Below, piece after piece: positions 48,885 to 58,605 of a stretch of 64,000 bases of DNA; the stretch's first letter is position 1; every line of letters begins with the position of its first letter. This DNA comes from Spirosoma agri (GTDB lineage: Bacteria; Bacteroidota; Bacteroidia; Cytophagales; Spirosomataceae), in the NCBI RefSeq assembly GCF_010747415.1, contig NZ_JAAGNZ010000002.1:930001-994000 (forward strand). The letters are read 5' to 3'. The notes under the pieces were generated by a model. It saw only the letters and a list, made by a program, of their open reading frames with translations, did no database searches and was not told the origin of the DNA. A program made the translations under genes and the position numbers.

Positions 48885-50360
48885 ATGACTGCCGAACCTA
48901 CTCTCAACGTATCTATAAAAAATGACATTATCCGCGTTCTTCTGATCGAAGACGATGAGGATGACTACATGCTTACCAAAGCACTTGTATCGGCTCGCGA
49001 AAACGCAAACATTAAACTCGACTGGGTCGATAGCTATGAGCGGGGCTTGGAAGCCCTCGAACAGAACGATCACGACGTTTATCTGATCGATTATCGGCTG
49101 GGCCACCATACGGGTATTCATCTTATTCAGGAAGCGTTTCGACTCGGATGCCGCGCACCGATGATCCTGCTGACGGGTCAGGACGATCTGACGGTCGATC
49201 AGTCGGCGCTCGAACTTGGGGCGGCTGATTATCTGGTAAAAGGTCGAATCGATGCGCAACTGCTGGGACGCAGTATTCGGTACGCGCTTCGGCAAGCCAG
49301 TGTGCTGGCTGAGGTGGCCGAGAAAGAAAATAAATACCGTTCACTCTTTGAGCGCTCGATCGATGCTATTTTCGTTGCTGATGAACAGCTGCGCTTTCAG
49401 GATGCTAACCCGTCCGTAGAGCGGCTGCTGGGCTATAGTCGCGATGAACTGCGCAAACTGAAACCCGCCCGACTTTTCACAGAACTGGATTTCCTGCGTG
49501 AGCTGCGCTTTAACGTCCGTGAGCATGGGCAGATCAAAGACTTTGAGACGACGCTGATCAGTAAAAGTGGCCGTAAACGGATTTGCCTGATCTCTGTCTG
49601 GGCCGTAGAAGACAGAGCCGGTCTGCCCGAATGGTATCAGGGCATTGTTCGTGATATTACCGATCAGAAACGGGCACAGCAGGATTTGATCCTGGCTGAG
49701 AAGCTAACCATGACGGGCAAGATTGCCCGCAGTATTGCTCACGAAGTCCGGAATCCGCTGACCAACCTGAGCCTGGCGCTGGAACAACTCAAAGATGAGC
49801 TGGAAATGGATAATGAGTATGTGACGATGTTCACGGACATTATCGGTCGAAACGTGGATCGTATCGGGCAACTCATCACCGAGATGCTCAACTCGTCTAA
49901 ACCCCGCGAACTTGAGCGCCGTCGGCAAGATTTTAACGACGTCGTGAAAGCTACGCTTCAGTTCATCAGCGATCGCATTAAGTTGAAACGGATGCGTCTT
50001 GACGTGCACTACTCGACAGACGATTGCAGCGCGCTTATCGACAAAGAGCAGGTGAAAACTGCGCTGGTCAATATTCTTGTCAATGCGGTTGAAGCGATGG
50101 AAGAAGGGAAAGGAATGCTGACCGTGAAAACGGGCTGTACCGAAGACAGTCGGGTGTACGTAGAGGTCGCCGATAATGGCGGAGGCATCACCGAAGCGGA
50201 CAGAAAACGACTCTTCGATCCATTTTTTACGGGGAAATCTGGCGGTATGGGCCTGGGTCTGACGGCCACGCAAAACATAATCAATGGCCATAAGGGCTCC
50301 ATTGAAGTAGACAGTCTGGTCGGGCACGGAACTACGTTCCGACTCTATTTTCCTAAATAA
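48885..50360 (+). CDS. Hybrid sensor: receiver-PAS-histidine kinase
   Basis: The 491-residue cytoplasmic product is ordered REC (about 16-135, phospho-acceptor Asp69 in VYLIDYRLG), PAS (about 147-262, with AIFVADEQLRFQDANP), HisKA (His286 in ARSIAHEVRNPLTNL) and HATPase (NAVEAMEEG, DNGGGI, GMGLGLTATQNI). The receiver at the N-terminus suggests that it is itself controlled by phosphorylation, and the PAS senses a small ligand or redox state. No membrane segment. It probably works with the receiver at 48353 and perhaps with the NtrC-type regulator. Confidence 0.94.
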   Translation: MTAEPTLNVSIKNDIIRVLLIEDDEDDYMLTKALVSARENANIKLDWVDSYERGLEALEQNDHDVYLIDYRLGHHTGIHLIQEAFRLGCRAPMILLTGQDDLTVDQSALELGAADYLVKGRIDAQLLGRSIRYALRQASVLAEVAEKENKYRSLFERSIDAIFVADEQLRFQDANPSVERLLGYSRDELRKLKPARLFTELDFLRELRFNVREHGQIKDFETTLISKSGRKRICLISVWAVEDRAGLPEWYQGIVRDITDQKRAQQDLILAEKLTMTGKIARSIAHEVRNPLTNLSLALEQLKDELEMDNEYVTMFTDIIGRNVDRIGQLITEMLNSSKPRELERRRQDFNDVVKATLQFISDRIKLKRMRLDVHYSTDDCSALIDKEQVKTALVNILVNAVEAMEEGKGMLTVKTGCTEDSRVYVEVADNGGGITEADRKRLFDPFFTGKSGGMGLGLTATQNIINGHKGSIEVDSLVGHGTTFRLYFPK

Positions 50361-50436
50361 CTTGTTGCTGCTGGCTGGTAGACATCGGACAGGGAATAGT
50401 TGATTATTCATGCTGTCCGGTGTCTAGCAGGCTGCG

Positions 50437-51168
50437 TCACTTGTCCGGCAGAAACCGGTACAGGTAAGGCGCTTTGTGCGCTCCACCACTGTAGTGTTTG
50501 TCGAGCCGTTCCAGAATACCCAGTCCGAGAATCTTTCGTTGAAAACTGGACCGGTGCAGCGGCTGACCCAGAATGGTTTCATACAGGCTTTGTAGGTCAT
50601 TCATTGTAAACACATCGGGCAGTAGATTGAACCCGATCAACTTACGATCAAGGTCGTCTTGTAGCGTCTCCAATGCTTTCTGCACAATCAACTGATGATC
50701 CAGCATTAGCGGGGGCAATCGAACCAGATCATACCAGGCGCATGTGTCCGAGAGTAGGTCCGGAATCGGTACTGCCTTTGTGAAGTCGATGAGCGCGTAA
50801 TAGCCCACGGTGACAAAACGGTTTAGCAGCCAATGATTGTCAGTGGCTTGTATGCCCTTGCCTATCAGAATGGCCCGTAACGGATCCGGATTATGCCGTT
50901 CCATACTTCCGAACGTATAGAACTGCTCAAGATAAATGTCGGTCAAACTCGTCCGTTGGACCAAAATGCGCTTCGACGCGTCGTTCAGATTTTCGTTCTC
51001 CTGAATAAAACCACCCGGTAACGCAAACAGGTCCGTGTTCTGATATTCCAGCAGCAGAATTTTTAACTGGTTGTCGTGAAAACCAAAAATAACGCAGTCG
51101 ATGGCAAGGCCAGGTAGAAAACCCGCCCCGTCTGCTCTGATTTCGTCCTGACTAAACGGGTTGTTCAT
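50437..51168 (-). CDS. NrtR-like regulator: degenerate Nudix domain plus winged helix
   Basis: The 243-residue product is read from the ATG at 51168. The N-terminal Nudix-like fold has LALDC-type start LAIDCVIFGF and LFALPGGFIQENENLNDASK, but the catalytic REUxEE segment reads KRILVQRTS, so hydrolase activity is unlikely. The C-terminal winged helix has FQRKILGLGILERLDKH and the usual terminal aromatic YLYRFLP. NrtR-type proteins sense ADP-ribose or related ligands and repress NAD or sugar genes. The divergent carboxylesterase 153 bp away may be a target. Confidence 0.88.
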   Translation of the reverse strand: MNNPFSQDEIRADGAGFLPGLAIDCVIFGFHDNQLKILLLEYQNTDLFALPGGFIQENENLNDASKRILVQRTSLTDIYLEQFYTFGSMERHNPDPLRAILIGKGIQATDNHWLLNRFVTVGYYALIDFTKAVPIPDLLSDTCAWYDLVRLPPLMLDHQLIVQKALETLQDDLDRKLIGFNLLPDVFTMNDLQSLYETILGQPLHRSSFQRKILGLGILERLDKHYSGGAHKAPYLYRFLPDK

Positions 51169-51321
51169 AGGCGCCAATTTACAACCGCAACTAACAAAAA
51201 TTTGGTGATTACGGGTAAACTATCTATTATTGTCTCAATCTGCTACAATATAGGCTAAATTGGATTCCTACGCTTATTTAACCTGTTACACTGTCAAATT
51301 TTTGCTGTCAAATTCTTACCT

Positions 51322-52941
51322 ATGAAACATGTTTTTATTCTTTTGGCCGTCATGCAACTAACTACCGCTGTTGCGCAGACAAGCAAAGAAGCACCCCAAG
51401 CCAAAACCGTTAATGGCACGCTGGAGGGCATCGCGGAACCGAGTGGAGTCAATTCATTCAAAGGCATTCCATTTGCGCAGCCTCCCGTTGGCGAATTACG
51501 CTGGAAAGAACCGCAACCGGCTAAAAACTGGCAGGGTGTTCGTCAGGCGAAAAAATTTGGACCACGGGCCATGCAGCGCGCCCTGTTCGGGGATATGGGT
51601 TTTCGTTCGGATGGCGTGAGCGAAGATTGCCTGTACCTGAACGTATGGACACCCGCAAAATCGGCCAAAGAACGATTGCCGGTGCTGGTCTACTTTTACG
51701 GCGGTGGCTTTGTGGCTGGTGACGGGTCGGAGCCTCGTTACGATGGCGAAAATATGGCCAGCAAAGGTATTGTAGCGGTTACGGTCAATTATCGCCTGGG
51801 CCTGTTCGGCTTCATGGCTCACCCCGAACTCACCAAGGAATCACCACATAAGGCGTCAGGTAACTACGGCTATTTGGATCAAAGCGCAGCTTTACGCTGG
51901 GTGCAGCAGAACATTGCTGCCTTTGGTGGTGATCCGAAACGGGTAACCATTGCCGGCGAATCAGCGGGATCAGTATCGGTTAGTGCGCAGATGGTGTCGC
52001 CACTGTCGAAAAATCTCATTGCTGGTGCTATTGGCGAAAGTGGTTCATTATTAGGTACGTTGCCGCCTGCTCCACTGGCGGAAGGGGAGAAATACGGTGT
52101 CGATTTTGCAACGGGTATGGGTGCAAAATCACTCGCTGAACTACGGGCTATGCCCGCCGAGCAGCTTCTGGAAGCAACGGCAAAACCACAGTTCAGCCGG
52201 TTCCCCACGACAGTTGACGGTTATTTCTTCCCAAAAGCACCATCTCAGCTTTATGCTGCCGGCGAACAGGCGCATGTCCCGCTGCTGGTTGGCTGGAACT
52301 CGGAAGAGATGAGTGGTCGGGCTGTATTGGGGCAGGAACAACCAACACCCGAAAACTACACGAAAGCATTACAGAAGCTGTATGGTGACCGTGCGGCTGA
52401 AGCATCAAAACTATACACAGGCACCACCGAAGAAGAAATCACACAGGCAGCTACCGATCTGGCCAGTGACCGATTCATTGGATACAGCACCTGGAAATGG
52501 GCGGATATACAAAGCAAAACAGGTGGTAAGCCAGTATATCGGTATCTGTATTCCCGGCCCCGGCCTGCCATGACACCCGAAATGGGCAATGCCACACCGG
52601 GCCTGGCCGGAGGTGTTGTCAAAAGCGATGCGCCAGCTCCTAAAGCACCACCCGCTCGTGGGGCTGTTCATTCTGCTGAAATTGAATACGCCATGGGTAA
52701 TCTGGCCGCGAATAAAGTCTATGCCTGGACACCCGATGATTATAAAGTGTCGGAAGTGATGCAAAACTATTTTGCTAACTTCATAAAAACCGGTAATCCA
52801 AACGGTGCTGGGTTACCCACCTGGTCGGCGATCAAGGCGGGTAGTGCCGTTCCGGTTATGCATATCGACGTAAACACCCGGCAGGAGCCGGAGCAACACA
52901 GAGACCGCTACTTGTTCCTCGATCCACTATACACAAAGTAG
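51322..52941 (+). CDS. Type B carboxylesterase
   Basis: The 539-residue product has a signal peptide (about 1-19) and the complete alpha/beta-hydrolase triad of the family by position: Ser214 in GESAGSVSV, Glu328 or Glu329 in GWNSEEMSG, and His450 in AVHSAEIEYAMGN. Other marks are FKGIPFAQPPVGELRW, EDCLYLNVWTPA and the oxyanion GGGF (127-130). It hydrolyses carboxylic esters in the periplasm or outside the cell. It is monocistronic with a terminator at 52961. Confidence 0.95.
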   Translation: MKHVFILLAVMQLTTAVAQTSKEAPQAKTVNGTLEGIAEPSGVNSFKGIPFAQPPVGELRWKEPQPAKNWQGVRQAKKFGPRAMQRALFGDMGFRSDGVSEDCLYLNVWTPAKSAKERLPVLVYFYGGGFVAGDGSEPRYDGENMASKGIVAVTVNYRLGLFGFMAHPELTKESPHKASGNYGYLDQSAALRWVQQNIAAFGGDPKRVTIAGESAGSVSVSAQMVSPLSKNLIAGAIGESGSLLGTLPPAPLAEGEKYGVDFATGMGAKSLAELRAMPAEQLLEATAKPQFSRFPTTVDGYFFPKAPSQLYAAGEQAHVPLLVGWNSEEMSGRAVLGQEQPTPENYTKALQKLYGDRAAEASKLYTGTTEEEITQAATDLASDRFIGYSTWKWADIQSKTGGKPVYRYLYSRPRPAMTPEMGNATPGLAGGVVKSDAPAPKAPPARGAVHSAEIEYAMGNLAANKVYAWTPDDYKVSEVMQNYFANFIKTGNPNGAGLPTWSAIKAGSAVPVMHIDVNTRQEPEQHRDRYLFLDPLYTK

Positions 52942-52960
52942 GCGTTTTACCAATCAGGTT

Positions 52961-53005
52961 GAAAAGGTTCTGGGCGGCTTTGCTACTCAGAACCTTTTCC
53001 TTTTT
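52961..53005 (+). terminator. Intrinsic terminator after the carboxylesterase
   Basis: A 12-bp stem GAAAAGGTTCTG / CAGAACCTTTTC with a 15-nt loop is followed by CTTTTT. Confidence 0.85.
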
Positions 53006-53161
53006 ACGGACCTGTATGAATCAGATTGACTGGCAAGCAAATAAACCATTGGCCAATAAGAGCTAAATTCCTTCTAATTTTAATTATAAGTTTATTTTAT
53101 TTGTAAATTTATAATTAGAGATTGTCTATATAGGCTATAACTGCCTCTCTTGGGTCGATAC

Positions 53162-53169
53162 TAGTTTTG
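53162..53169 (+). promoter_or_regulatory. TAnnTTTG -7 box for the Wzi-like gene
   Basis: TAGTTTTG is a full match, 23 nt before the GTG start at 53193. It follows a strongly AT-rich stretch (53080-53130). Confidence 0.5.
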
Positions 53170-53192
53170 ACATACTACAAACCGTAAAATCT

Positions 53193-54698
53193 GTGAAGCA
53201 ATTTTTCCTGATCATCAGTATGGTAACCGGTAGTCTATCAGCAACAGCGCAGATTGATTCGCTCCCTTTGTCAGCGCACCGAGTAACCGTGCTGGACATC
53301 GATTTAAGTGGAATGTCGGCATCGGGTGGGCGAATCCCGTTTTGGTTACAGGCAAATCAATTTGGTGTCATTCCGGCCAATAGCCCGGCGGGGTCATTCA
53401 GTGTTGGGCTTAGCGAACGGTTCCGACTCAGTAACAAGCACCCCCAACGATTCATAAGTTATGCTGTACAGGCGGTTGGTAATGCGGCTCAATCGTCGGC
53501 TGTTCTGTTGCCGCAGGCGTATATATCGCTTGATCTGAGTCACTTTAGCCTATGGGTAGGTCGCCGGAAAGAACGGATTGGCTTGGGCGATTCAACGCTG
53601 TCTTCCGGCTTCTATTCTTGGTCGGGCAATGCGCTGCCGCTTACCAAAATACAGATCGGCACAAACGACTTCACGCCTTTGGGTTTCACGGGTAATGTTG
53701 TTTCGGTTCACGCTTTTTTCGCGCATGGCTGGTTTGCTAATTCTGATTCGATCCAGCAGTCTTATTTGCACCAGAAAGCACTCTATGTGCGAATTGGCCG
53801 CCCAAACTGGCGTATTCGTTTAACCGGCGGTATACTGCATAATGCTCAGTGGGGAGGACATTCGGCCTATCTGCCAGACCTGGTTGCGCGTAATGGCCAA
53901 TTACCGAATTCATTCAACGACTACCTGTATGTCGTAACGACCCAGCAGCCTGATGAACTGGAATCGACCAGCCATACTGCGTTCGATGGCATTAATCGGT
54001 TCGGTAATCACTTGGGATCGATCGATGTAGGGGCAGAAATTAAACTGGGTCAGTGGCAAACGATGGGGTATTACCAGCATCCGTTCGAGGATAAGTCCGG
54101 CGTTGCGTTTGCTAATTTTCCCGACGGATTGTATGGTTTTCGTATGCAGCGGCAGCCAACGGCCCGATCTGGTTTTCAACTACAGCACCTTCTTTTCGAA
54201 TACATGAACACCATGGATCAGAGCGGCCCCATGTCCAGCACAGGGAATCATTATGATGGTCGGGATGATTATTTCAACAACTACCAGTACATGAATGGAT
54301 GGGTTCAGAAGGGCCGTGTCATTGGGAATCCGTTTCTAACCCGTCGGCAGGATCTCCGTCCGGAATTACAGAACGCGAAGCCAAACCTTAGTATCTACAA
54401 TAAGTGGGCCATTGCCAATAATCGGGTGCAGGTAGTTTATGTGGGCGCATCAGGATCGTTTTCGTCGGGTGTACGCTTGCAAACCCAATTATCGTATAGC
54501 CATAATTACGGCACGTTCCGGACGCCGTTCGATGAGCCTGTCAGCCAGTTTTCGGGTGTATGCTGGGTTATATGGCCGTTGAAATGGTTAGGTGGCTCGG
54601 AGTTAAAAACGGCAGTCGCTGTCGATCAGGGGCAATTACTCAACAACAGCGTCGGCGGTCGCATCAGCATTCGGAAAGTCTGGCGAAGCGTTAAATAA
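53193..54698 (+). CDS. Capsule-assembly Wzi-family outer-membrane protein
   Basis: The 501-residue product starts with GTG at 53193, supported by the signal peptide that follows (MKQFFLIISMVTGSLSATAQ) and by the -7 box 23 nt upstream. The body is a beta-barrel of the Wzi type with PFWLQANQFGVIP, YISLDLSHFSLWVGRRKERIG and FTPLGFTGNVVSVHAFFAHGW. Wzi anchors or helps assemble surface polysaccharide at the outer membrane. It opens the exopolysaccharide region that continues on the opposite strand. Confidence 0.88.
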   Translation: MKQFFLIISMVTGSLSATAQIDSLPLSAHRVTVLDIDLSGMSASGGRIPFWLQANQFGVIPANSPAGSFSVGLSERFRLSNKHPQRFISYAVQAVGNAAQSSAVLLPQAYISLDLSHFSLWVGRRKERIGLGDSTLSSGFYSWSGNALPLTKIQIGTNDFTPLGFTGNVVSVHAFFAHGWFANSDSIQQSYLHQKALYVRIGRPNWRIRLTGGILHNAQWGGHSAYLPDLVARNGQLPNSFNDYLYVVTTQQPDELESTSHTAFDGINRFGNHLGSIDVGAEIKLGQWQTMGYYQHPFEDKSGVAFANFPDGLYGFRMQRQPTARSGFQLQHLLFEYMNTMDQSGPMSSTGNHYDGRDDYFNNYQYMNGWVQKGRVIGNPFLTRRQDLRPELQNAKPNLSIYNKWAIANNRVQVVYVGASGSFSSGVRLQTQLSYSHNYGTFRTPFDEPVSQFSGVCWVIWPLKWLGGSELKTAVAVDQGQLLNNSVGGRISIRKVWRSVK

Positions 54699-54745
54699 GT
54701 ACAAGAAAGACTAGTGCTTTACGAATTGGCAAGGCCACTAACGAT

Positions 54746-54799
54746 ACAATCACCCGCGTAGTGTCAGGTACAGTCGACTAACACTGCGCGGGTGATTGT
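54746..54799. terminator. Bidirectional hairpin between Wzi-like and acyltransferase genes
   Basis: 19-nt arms (54746-54764 and 54781-54799; ACAATCACCCGCG outer end) with one mismatch and a 16-nt loop lie between convergent gene ends. T runs are absent, so termination strength is uncertain. Confidence 0.65.
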
Positions 54800-54822
54800 G
54801 GATTGGATGGTGTCCCGATTAG

Positions 54823-55917
54823 TTACTTCGCAGGCTCGAGTTCAACGAACTCCGTTGATGCCTTGAATCTGGCTTTGTATCGTAAAATAGGTTGTTCGAG
54901 GTAGCGGTAAGATAGTTCGGCGATGATGAACGAAGTGGCAAAGCGCAGGACCGAAATCATGAGAAGGTTACGGGTATTGTGCGGTTCTCTGAAAAGCTCG
55001 AACGCAAAAAATATGGAAATGTGATAGACGTACAAACCATAGGAACGCGTACCGAACCACCGAATGACCGGATTGGTAAGTAGAACGTGATCGGGCATGT
55101 TGATGGCAATACATACGATCGCTAAACACAATAGATCACTGGCCAGGAAACCACCCAGATTCCATACTTCATTTTCTCTGACAATGGTTGTCGTAACAAT
55201 CGCCAGAAGTCCCAGTGATGTAAACAGAGCAGCCGTATAGGTTTTGCGACTCAGGGCAACAGCGGGCTTATGTTTCAGGTAAATCGCCAGCCCCGAACCC
55301 AGTAAAATCGTGTCGATCCGGCAGAAGGTAAATCGATAGGAGTCGAGCATGAACAGGCCGAACGTAGGATTTCCCGCCGAATACACGTAAATGCGAAATG
55401 CTGACACCCCTGCGATCAAGGCACCGATGAATAGTAACCGGGCCGAAAAAGGAGCCGAGAAAAGGAAAAACAAAACGACCAGCGGCCAGAAAAAATAAAA
55501 ATGCTCTTCGACGGATAAGGACCAAAGGTGAGCCATCGGACCTGACAGAGAGCCGGAAATGCAGTTCGTGAAGTAGAAAAGACTGGACATAGTAGCCAAC
55601 GTTCGGTCGCCATCACCACCACCCATACGTTGCCAGTAAGGCCATATGAGGTTACCAAGCAGGACTCCGATCAACAGCGCAGGAACTAATCGAAGGGCTC
55701 GTCGTGCATAAAACTTCTTGAGGTCGATTGTTCCCGTTTGCGCGAATTCGTTCTGGAGAAGCGACGTGATCAGGTAACCGCTTAGCACAAAAAATATATC
55801 AACCCCAATCCAGCCACCCTCGAAATGCCCATGACCGCCATGCACGAGCAACACTAATACGACTGCAATTCCACGAACGCCATCAAGATTTTTTACGTGT
55901 TTACGGGTACCAGACAT
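54823..55917 (-). CDS. Acyltransferase-3 family protein (OafA/YrhL-like), first of three
   Basis: The 364-residue product is an integral membrane protein with about ten hydrophobic segments. It has the family signature KNLDGVRGIAVVLVLLVHGG at the start, GGWIGVDIFFVLSGYLIT, and MAHLWSLSVEEHFYFFWPL. It transfers acyl groups, usually acetyl, to extracytoplasmic polysaccharide. Arg74 in the FYARRALRLVPALL segment and the histidine in VLLVHGG are conserved. It lies 65 bp after the next acyltransferase and is probably in the same unit. Confidence 0.93.
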   Translation of the reverse strand: MSGTRKHVKNLDGVRGIAVVLVLLVHGGHGHFEGGWIGVDIFFVLSGYLITSLLQNEFAQTGTIDLKKFYARRALRLVPALLIGVLLGNLIWPYWQRMGGGDGDRTLATMSSLFYFTNCISGSLSGPMAHLWSLSVEEHFYFFWPLVVLFFLFSAPFSARLLFIGALIAGVSAFRIYVYSAGNPTFGLFMLDSYRFTFCRIDTILLGSGLAIYLKHKPAVALSRKTYTAALFTSLGLLAIVTTTIVRENEVWNLGGFLASDLLCLAIVCIAINMPDHVLLTNPVIRWFGTRSYGLYVYHISIFFAFELFREPHNTRNLLMISVLRFATSFIIAELSYRYLEQPILRYKARFKASTEFVELEPAK

Positions 55918-55982
55918 GCTGTTTATTATTTTTAATAAGTAGTAAGACTTAGATAGTAGATAACCGTCTGTCCGGTTGTTTG

Positions 55983-57161
55983 CTAGGATACAGAAATGGA
56001 ACTAACCTGTTGATAGGTAGTCTTCTTCTTCGGAATGAACGGGCGCTCGGCGAGAAGATAAAACAGGTAAGACAGACAAATGACCAAAGCGGTGCCGATG
56101 AAAAGCAGGTAAAGTGTCGTGCCCAATGCATCGAGATTCAGCGGAAAAATCAGGTATTGCTGAATAACCTGTAAGATGGGCATGTGAATTAAATAAATGC
56201 TGTACGAAAAGGTACCGATCAGTACCAAGGGCTGCCAGGACAACCACGCTTTCAACCGGCCGAATCGACCAGTTTTTAGGGCAACCAGCAAACAGACGGA
56301 TCCCAGTCCTACCAGCACATCCGTATATACCCAGGGAAGCAGCGTGTCGAATCGCGTTGCCAGAAGAATGCTAACGCCGAAAACAGTAGTTAGTAGCAAC
56401 CAGGGCGTCTTTTTCTGAATAACTGCACACAACGGCGACGGTGAGTATGCAATGTAAGCGGCCATCATGCCCATCGTAAAGAGACCCAGATAATGAGGAC
56501 AAAGTCCCCATTGAGTCAGGTTGATGTCTGGCAACTGCATTACCGAAAGCACATGCCAGACCAACAGCGAAAGGGTCGTCGTCAGCAGTGTCGTTGTAAA
56601 GCCACCTAGGCGTCGCCACAGCAATAAGAGCAGCGGAAAGACAAGATAAATCCGCCACTCGACCGCAATCGACCAGAAAACGCCGTTGATTTTAGGCGCC
56701 GTGCTGGTGAAGATGTCATGAATCATGAGAACGTGCGTGAACAGATCGAATGGTAAAACGGGAATGGACGCATCCCAGCGGGTACCGGTCTTCTGGCCGA
56801 TCACCGTACTGATCAGTAGCAACGACAAGGCCATCGCCAGAAAGTAAGGGGGCAGGATTCGCTGGGCACGTTTGCGAAAAAAGAGGAGGGGTGAATTGCT
56901 CACCAGCTGATTATTATTACGCAGCGCCGGCAGCATCAAACAGAAACCGGATAAGACAATGAACAGATCCACGGCATAATGACCATGGAAAAAGAAACGA
57001 TACAAAAGCTGAAGGAGTAGAGGCTTATCGCCGGTCGGCAGAGGCTGTTGCTGATGGTGAATGACCACAAACACGGCCGCAACAGCACGCAGACCGTCTA
57101 AAAAACGTAGATGACCATCTTGTGAAACCGCTGTAGACTCTGGTGTGTAGCTGTTCTGCAT
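55983..57161 (-). CDS. Acyltransferase-3 family protein (OafA/YrhL-like), second of three
   Basis: The 392-residue membrane protein has LRFLDGLRAVAAVFVVIHHQ, HYAVDLFIVLSGFCLML, KRAQRILPPYFLAMALSLLL and FWSIAVEWRIYLVFPLLLL. It is the same family as the gene downstream but only distantly similar in sequence; the usual VEEHFY is replaced by VEWRIY, a common subfamily form. Predicted role: O-acylation of surface polysaccharide. Confidence 0.92.
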   Translation of the reverse strand: MQNSYTPESTAVSQDGHLRFLDGLRAVAAVFVVIHHQQQPLPTGDKPLLLQLLYRFFFHGHYAVDLFIVLSGFCLMLPALRNNNQLVSNSPLLFFRKRAQRILPPYFLAMALSLLLISTVIGQKTGTRWDASIPVLPFDLFTHVLMIHDIFTSTAPKINGVFWSIAVEWRIYLVFPLLLLLWRRLGGFTTTLLTTTLSLLVWHVLSVMQLPDINLTQWGLCPHYLGLFTMGMMAAYIAYSPSPLCAVIQKKTPWLLLTTVFGVSILLATRFDTLLPWVYTDVLVGLGSVCLLVALKTGRFGRLKAWLSWQPLVLIGTFSYSIYLIHMPILQVIQQYLIFPLNLDALGTTLYLLFIGTALVICLSYLFYLLAERPFIPKKKTTYQQVSSISVS

Positions 57162-57241
57162 ATAGTTAATTCTTGACGAATAAAACTACATAAAGTTAAT
57201 GATTATAAAAATTAGTAAAGTAAAAAAGAACAGTTGACTAC

Positions 57242-57284
57242 AAAAAAAAAGAGGTCTGTTCGTAAAAAATTACGACTAGACCTC
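57242..57284 (-). terminator. Intrinsic terminator after the polysaccharide-lyase gene
   Basis: On the minus strand GAGGTCTxxTCGTAA, a short loop and TTACGAxxAGACCTC form a 13-bp stem with a 2-base bulge or mismatch, followed by nine T. Confidence 0.85.
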
Positions 57285-57359
57285 AATAAAAGCTACTACT
57301 AAAGGTGGTAGTCAGTCTAATGAACTTACAGCATAGGTGAAAGAGAATGGTCTAAAGAA

Positions 57360-58316
57360 TTATTTCGCCGAGTTGTTTCCACGTCCTGGAGCTACTGTGC
57401 TGTATTTGGCATCGGCGTTACCTACCCGCATTTCGTCGTAGTAAACGACACGTTCGCTGTGCGTGGCTTTACCTGTCCAGCAGTATAAGCCAAATTTCCA
57501 ATAGTTGCGTGAGTTAGGATAGCCGACCGATACATTCTGCTCATCGATTTTCAGCTTTCCGTCCTGCCAGACCTGTACGATACCCTGCGTGCCGCTTGGA
57601 TCCCATTTGATATGAACTACATAATCAACCCAGCGGTCATACTGAGCGGTACCCAGGCTCATAATTTTTTGGCTGGTAGCATGTTGCAATGGTTTCGTAA
57701 TAGCTACGTTGGAAGCCCGATAACTGAATGTCAGTTTGTTGTTTGCTTCCAGCGTCATATTGATCGGGGGTACTGTACCTTCAAAGCCAGGATCTGGAAA
57801 AGCGTGCCACTGCATGATATTAGCAATTTCGGCGTCGTCAGCCATGTTTGCTGCTGGCATGTATACACTGAAACCGTACCAGCGCTCATTCTCGTTTCTG
57901 TCTAAAAATGCGCTGGCTAGTTCAGCATGGCACGAGTTGTTCGTGCCATCATATTGGCTTGGTTTCCAACTAAAGCGCATTGCCTGTCTGCCTACACGGG
58001 CAAACTTATCGTCAAGTTTACCTGCGTTATCGGCTCGTAGTTCAGTATACCAGGAGCTGGCTAGCGTATTCTGTTCAAAACCTTCGACGCTTAGGCTGCT
58101 GGCGGCTTCCCGGCTAGAGCTGTACACTTCGCTTGTCTGGGGAGTAACTGTGTCAGGGGCAGAACAGCTGCTCAATCCTGCATTCAGTATGAAAGGGAAT
58201 ACTAGGGTTAACAAGATACGGAGGGAGCTGCGAGTGTTTGTAAGGCAATTTACAAAAAAACGAAGAGTGACGTTTACTGAAGAAAAGGTAAAATCGAAGG
58301 TATTAAGAAATTTCAT
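57360..58316 (-). CDS. Polysaccharide lyase-like lipoprotein (heparin-lyase I / PF14099 type)
   Basis: The 318-residue product has a lipoprotein-type signal ending LNAGLSSC (Cys51) after a long basic N-terminus. The jelly-roll domain has CHAELASAFLDRNENERWYGF, IMQWHAFPDPG, VDYVVHIKWDPSGTQGIVQVW and a last strand YYDEMRVGNAD. This is the Polysacc_lyase family (PF14099), which includes heparin lyase I and glucuronan lyases. It probably trims or binds the polysaccharide made by this cluster. The pattern includes the Gln/His (MQWH) expected at the active site. Monocistronic. Confidence 0.85.
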   Translation of the reverse strand: MKFLNTFDFTFSSVNVTLRFFVNCLTNTRSSLRILLTLVFPFILNAGLSSCSAPDTVTPQTSEVYSSSREAASSLSVEGFEQNTLASSWYTELRADNAGKLDDKFARVGRQAMRFSWKPSQYDGTNNSCHAELASAFLDRNENERWYGFSVYMPAANMADDAEIANIMQWHAFPDPGFEGTVPPINMTLEANNKLTFSYRASNVAITKPLQHATSQKIMSLGTAQYDRWVDYVVHIKWDPSGTQGIVQVWQDGKLKIDEQNVSVGYPNSRNYWKFGLYCWTGKATHSERVVYYDEMRVGNADAKYSTVAPGRGNNSAK

Positions 58317-58605
58317 GTATTTACATTGATTTGTCTTTTTGACAAGACAATCTAAATACAGTCACAAACCGGCAACTTGGATAAGTATTAAATTTAATCT
58401 GCCCTTATGTTGTATAATGTGTTGATAATCAGACTTTAATTGTATTTTAATTTTAATGTATACTTCGATTTGTTCAATATAAAGTCTTTTATTGGATGAT
58501 ATGATAACTATCAGTTTATCCTTTTAAGATATATTTAATAAACATTAAAGACCATGGCCTGTTCTGGCGCTGTATTTATAATCTGATATTAATGTGACAG
58601 CAAAA
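58317..58605. other. AT-rich intergenic region upstream of the lyase gene
   Basis: This 289-bp stretch has many A/T runs and no ORF. It probably holds the lyase promoter on the minus strand. I see no full TAnnTTTG box near the ATG. Confidence 0.45.
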
